Assembly (NCBI RefSeq): GCF_900198195.1
Contig: NZ_LT899436.1
Coordinates: 1,765,001 to 1,829,000, forward strand
Length of the DNA stretch: 64,000 bases
Reading direction: 5' to 3'
From: Tenacibaculum jejuense
GTDB lineage: Bacteria; Bacteroidota; Bacteroidia; Flavobacteriales; Flavobacteriaceae
The first letter of the stretch is position 1. Each line of letters begins with the position of its first letter. Shown one piece after another: positions 62,071 through 64,000 of this stretch. Position numbers and translations under genes: made by a program. A model generated the notes under the pieces. That model did not search any database. It was not told where the DNA came from and was given only the letters and a program-made list of their open reading frames with translations.

Positions 62071-63360
62071 ATGAAATTCAAAAAATCACAAAAACTATAT
62101 AATAAAGGTTTAGTTAATTTAGTTGGAGCAGTAAATTCACCAGTAAGAGCATTCGCTTCTGTTGGTGGAAATCCACTTTTTATTGAAAAAGCTAAAGGAA
62201 GTAAAATAATCGATGTAGATGGAAACTCTTACATCGATTATGTATTGTCTTACGGGCCAATGATTTTAGGTCATCGTCACAAGAAAGTACAAAAAGCAGT
62301 AACGAAAGCTTTAAAAAACGGATATTCTTTTGGAGCTTCAACAGAAAACGAAATTAAACTAGCTAAAATAGTTTGTGATGCTTTTCCAGGAATGGATAAA
62401 GTTCGTTTTGTAAACTCAGGTACAGAAGCTGTATTAAGTGGAATTCGTTTAGCTAGAGCTTACACAGGAAAAGATAAGATTATTAAGTTTTCTGGTTGTT
62501 ACCATGGTCATCAAGATTCGCTATTAGTTGCAGCAGGTTCTGGTTTAGCAACCTTAAGTTTACCAGGTAGTAAAGGTGTTCCAGAAGGAGCAGTGAAAAA
62601 TACTTTAATCGCAAACTATAATGATTTAGAAAGTGTAAAAGCACATTTCGAAAAGCATGATGATATTGCTGGAGTAATTATTGAACCAGTAGGAGGAAAC
62701 ATGGGAGTTGTAATTCCTCAAAATAACTTCTTAAAAGATTTAAAAGAATTAGCAAATAAAAACGGAGCTTTACTTATTGCTGATGAGGTAATGACAGGTT
62801 TCCGTTCTACATTTGGTGGGGCTCAAGAAGTTTTAGGAGTAGAAGCAGATATTACGTGTTTAGGTAAAGTTATCGGTGGAGGTTTCCCTGTTGGAGCTTA
62901 CGGAGCTAGAAACGAGATTATGGAAAATGTTGCTCCATTAGGAGGAATGTATCAAGCAGGAACATTAAGTGGTAATCCAATTGCAATGGTTGGAGGAATT
63001 GCCACTTTGTCAACATTGAAAAAGCAAAATCCGTACAAGCAATTTGATGCAGTCGGAGTAGAAATAGAAGAAGCGATTTTATCATCAGCTCAAAAATATG
63101 GAGTAGATGTTACGGTGAATAGGTTTGGTTCTATGATGAATCCTTTTTTTACTAATAAAAAAGTTACTAATTTTGAAGAAGCACAGACTTCTGATACTAA
63201 AAAGTTTGCTGTATTTTTCTGGGAGATGATTAAAAATGGAATATTTTTACCTCCATCTCAGTTTGAAGCTTGGTTCTTATCTAGTGCTTTAACTGAAAAG
63301 AATATTAGCAAAACCAAGAAAGCTTTAGATAACGCATTAAAAGCAGTTTCAGAAATGTAA
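62071..63360 (+). CDS. hemL: Glutamate-1-semialdehyde 2,1-aminomutase
   Basis: HemL converts glutamate-1-semialdehyde to 5-aminolevulinate with pyridoxal/pyridoxamine phosphate. The 429-residue protein has normal length and the expected motifs: LVNLVGAVNSPVRAFASVGG, YGPMILGHRHKKVQKAV, VRFVNSGTEAVLSGIRLAR, LLIADEVMTGFRS and the PLP lysine in ITCLGKVIGGGFPVGAYG. It follows hemB and the tiny membrane protein in the same operon and precedes a PrcB-like lipoprotein gene by 11 bases. Confidence 0.97.
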   Translation: MKFKKSQKLYNKGLVNLVGAVNSPVRAFASVGGNPLFIEKAKGSKIIDVDGNSYIDYVLSYGPMILGHRHKKVQKAVTKALKNGYSFGASTENEIKLAKIVCDAFPGMDKVRFVNSGTEAVLSGIRLARAYTGKDKIIKFSGCYHGHQDSLLVAAGSGLATLSLPGSKGVPEGAVKNTLIANYNDLESVKAHFEKHDDIAGVIIEPVGGNMGVVIPQNNFLKDLKELANKNGALLIADEVMTGFRSTFGGAQEVLGVEADITCLGKVIGGGFPVGAYGARNEIMENVAPLGGMYQAGTLSGNPIAMVGGIATLSTLKKQNPYKQFDAVGVEIEEAILSSAQKYGVDVTVNRFGSMMNPFFTNKKVTNFEEAQTSDTKKFAVFFWEMIKNGIFLPPSQFEAWFLSSALTEKNISKTKKALDNALKAVSEM

Positions 63361-63371
63361 AAAAATAAGTC

Positions 63372-63836
63372 ATGAAATTATTTAGTTTAATAATATCAAT
63401 TTTCTTTTATTTATCATGTTCACCAAAAACTACAAATTCGATAGATGTACAGCAAATCATGAAAAGTTTGTATGAAGGAAGTCTTACTGGAGCTGGAGGA
63501 GAAGGATTTAAAAAAGAAAACCTTGTTATTCAAACTGTTGAAGAGTGGAAAGCTTTCTTAACTAAGTTAGATTCAACAAACAAAGTTTCAGGAGAATTTG
63601 ATACCAACATAGATTTTTCAAAAAAAAGTGTAATTGTTGCCATAGATAGTGTAAGGAATACTACAGGTTTTACGATTAAGATTAATGAAGTTTCACACAA
63701 GAGGAAAACTTTAGAAATTGTAATTAATCATAAAGGACCAAAACCAACCGATATGGTTGGTATGGCAATTACGCAACCAATACATATAGTTACAATTAAT
63801 AAAACAGACAAGAACATAGTTTTTGTTGAAGAATAA
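63372..63836 (+). CDS. PrcB-like lipoprotein in the heme operon
   Basis: The 154-residue protein has a lipoprotein signal with Cys16 (IFFYLSC). The rest resembles the PrcB C-terminal domain, an all-beta module known from the treponemal PrcA-PrcB-PrtP protease complex: [43 protein letters not shown] and [18 protein letters not shown]. In flavobacteria such single-domain lipoproteins are frequent and their role is not known. It lies between hemL and hemE in the same orientation and is probably co-transcribed; a direct heme role is not implied. Confidence 0.78.
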   Translation: MKLFSLIISIFFYLSCSPKTTNSIDVQQIMKSLYEGSLTGAGGEGFKKENLVIQTVEEWKAFLTKLDSTNKVSGEFDTNIDFSKKSVIVAIDSVRNTTGFTIKINEVSHKRKTLEIVINHKGPKPTDMVGMAITQPIHIVTINKTDKNIVFVEE

Positions 63837-63837
63837 T

Positions 63838-64000
63838 ATGATAAAAAACGATTTATTTTTAAGAGCTTTAAAAGGAGAAACTGTAGATAGACCACCAGTT
63901 TGGATGATGAGACAAGCAGGAAGGTATTTGCCAGAGTTTATGGAAATTCGTAAGAAATACGATTTCTTTACACGTTGTAGAACTCCTGAATTAGCTTCAG
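63838..64000 (+). CDS. hemE: Uroporphyrinogen decarboxylase, N-terminal part (cut by window end)
   Basis: The frame starting at ATG 63838 runs off the window end after 54 codons. It reads [20 protein letters not shown] and then [14 protein letters not shown], the highly conserved N-terminal substrate-binding motif of HemE. HemE decarboxylates uroporphyrinogen III to coproporphyrinogen III. It starts one base after the PrcB-like gene's stop and continues the heme operon. Confidence 0.95.
   Translation, partial: MIKNDLFLRALKGETVDRPPVWMMRQAGRYLPEFMEIRKKYDFFTRCRTPELAS

Overview
The window comes from a low-GC member of the Bacteroidota, almost certainly family Flavobacteriaceae; a Tenacibaculum- or Polaribacter-like marine bacterium is my best guess, but the genus is inference. 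The grounds are the AT-rich base composition, a gliding-associated (type IX secretion, type B) C-terminal domain, -7 promoter elements of the flavobacterial TAnnTTTG type, a monomeric NADP isocitrate dehydrogenase, a TonB receptor/DUF4249 lipoprotein locus, a fused hemC-hemD gene and many small secreted or lipid-anchored proteins.

Layout. Positions 1-704 hold the end of an rRNA operon (23S 3' end, 5S, terminator). From 1008 to 2680 come a DinB-like gene and a type IX-secreted protein. From 3093 to 15864, on the minus strand, lies a tight five-gene operon of secreted proteins. It starts with a 2700-residue protein containing about 21.5 near-identical 105-residue repeats and continues with four smaller exported proteins; four of the five carry a related N-terminal module. 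From 15995 to 24943 are a murQ/small membrane protein/ATP-grasp operon, an MscS channel, icd, rplS, a PAP2-glycosyltransferase pair and trmD. From 25021 to 33073 are a tandem-duplicated membrane-anchored protein with a second ATP-grasp enzyme, a MocR regulator facing a DJ-1/GNAT/flavin-oxidase operon, an RluA pseudouridine synthase and a CHMI-family tautomerase.

From 33252 to 43409 are a tricorn-type protease, a GH64-like glucanase followed by an orphan DUF4255/Pvc16-like gene, a VOC protein, a TVP38 membrane protein, YbjQ, gamma-glutamyltransferase and ACP phosphodiesterase. From 43445 to 49768 is a four-gene TonB receptor operon. From 50155 to 53768 are pepD, recR and three tandem lipocalin-like lipoproteins. 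From 53812 to the end runs a heme biosynthesis region: hemJ and hemH on the minus strand, an AraC regulator with a hydrolase and a TrmH methyltransferase, then hemA, hemCD, hemB, a tiny membrane protein, hemL, a PrcB-like lipoprotein and the start of hemE on the plus strand. Together the hem genes cover most steps from glutamyl-tRNA to heme.

The most interesting signal is a promoter-like motif, GTGAC-N15-GTGTC, found three times with identical spacing and always pointing at a gene: upstream of the repeat-protein operon, upstream of the type IX-secreted protein next to it, and upstream of the MscS channel. It looks like the recognition site of an alternative (ECF-type) sigma factor controlling an envelope or surface regulon. 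The repeat protein itself shows a second layer: synonymous sequence types arranged in a five-unit super-repeat, and one aberrant junction.
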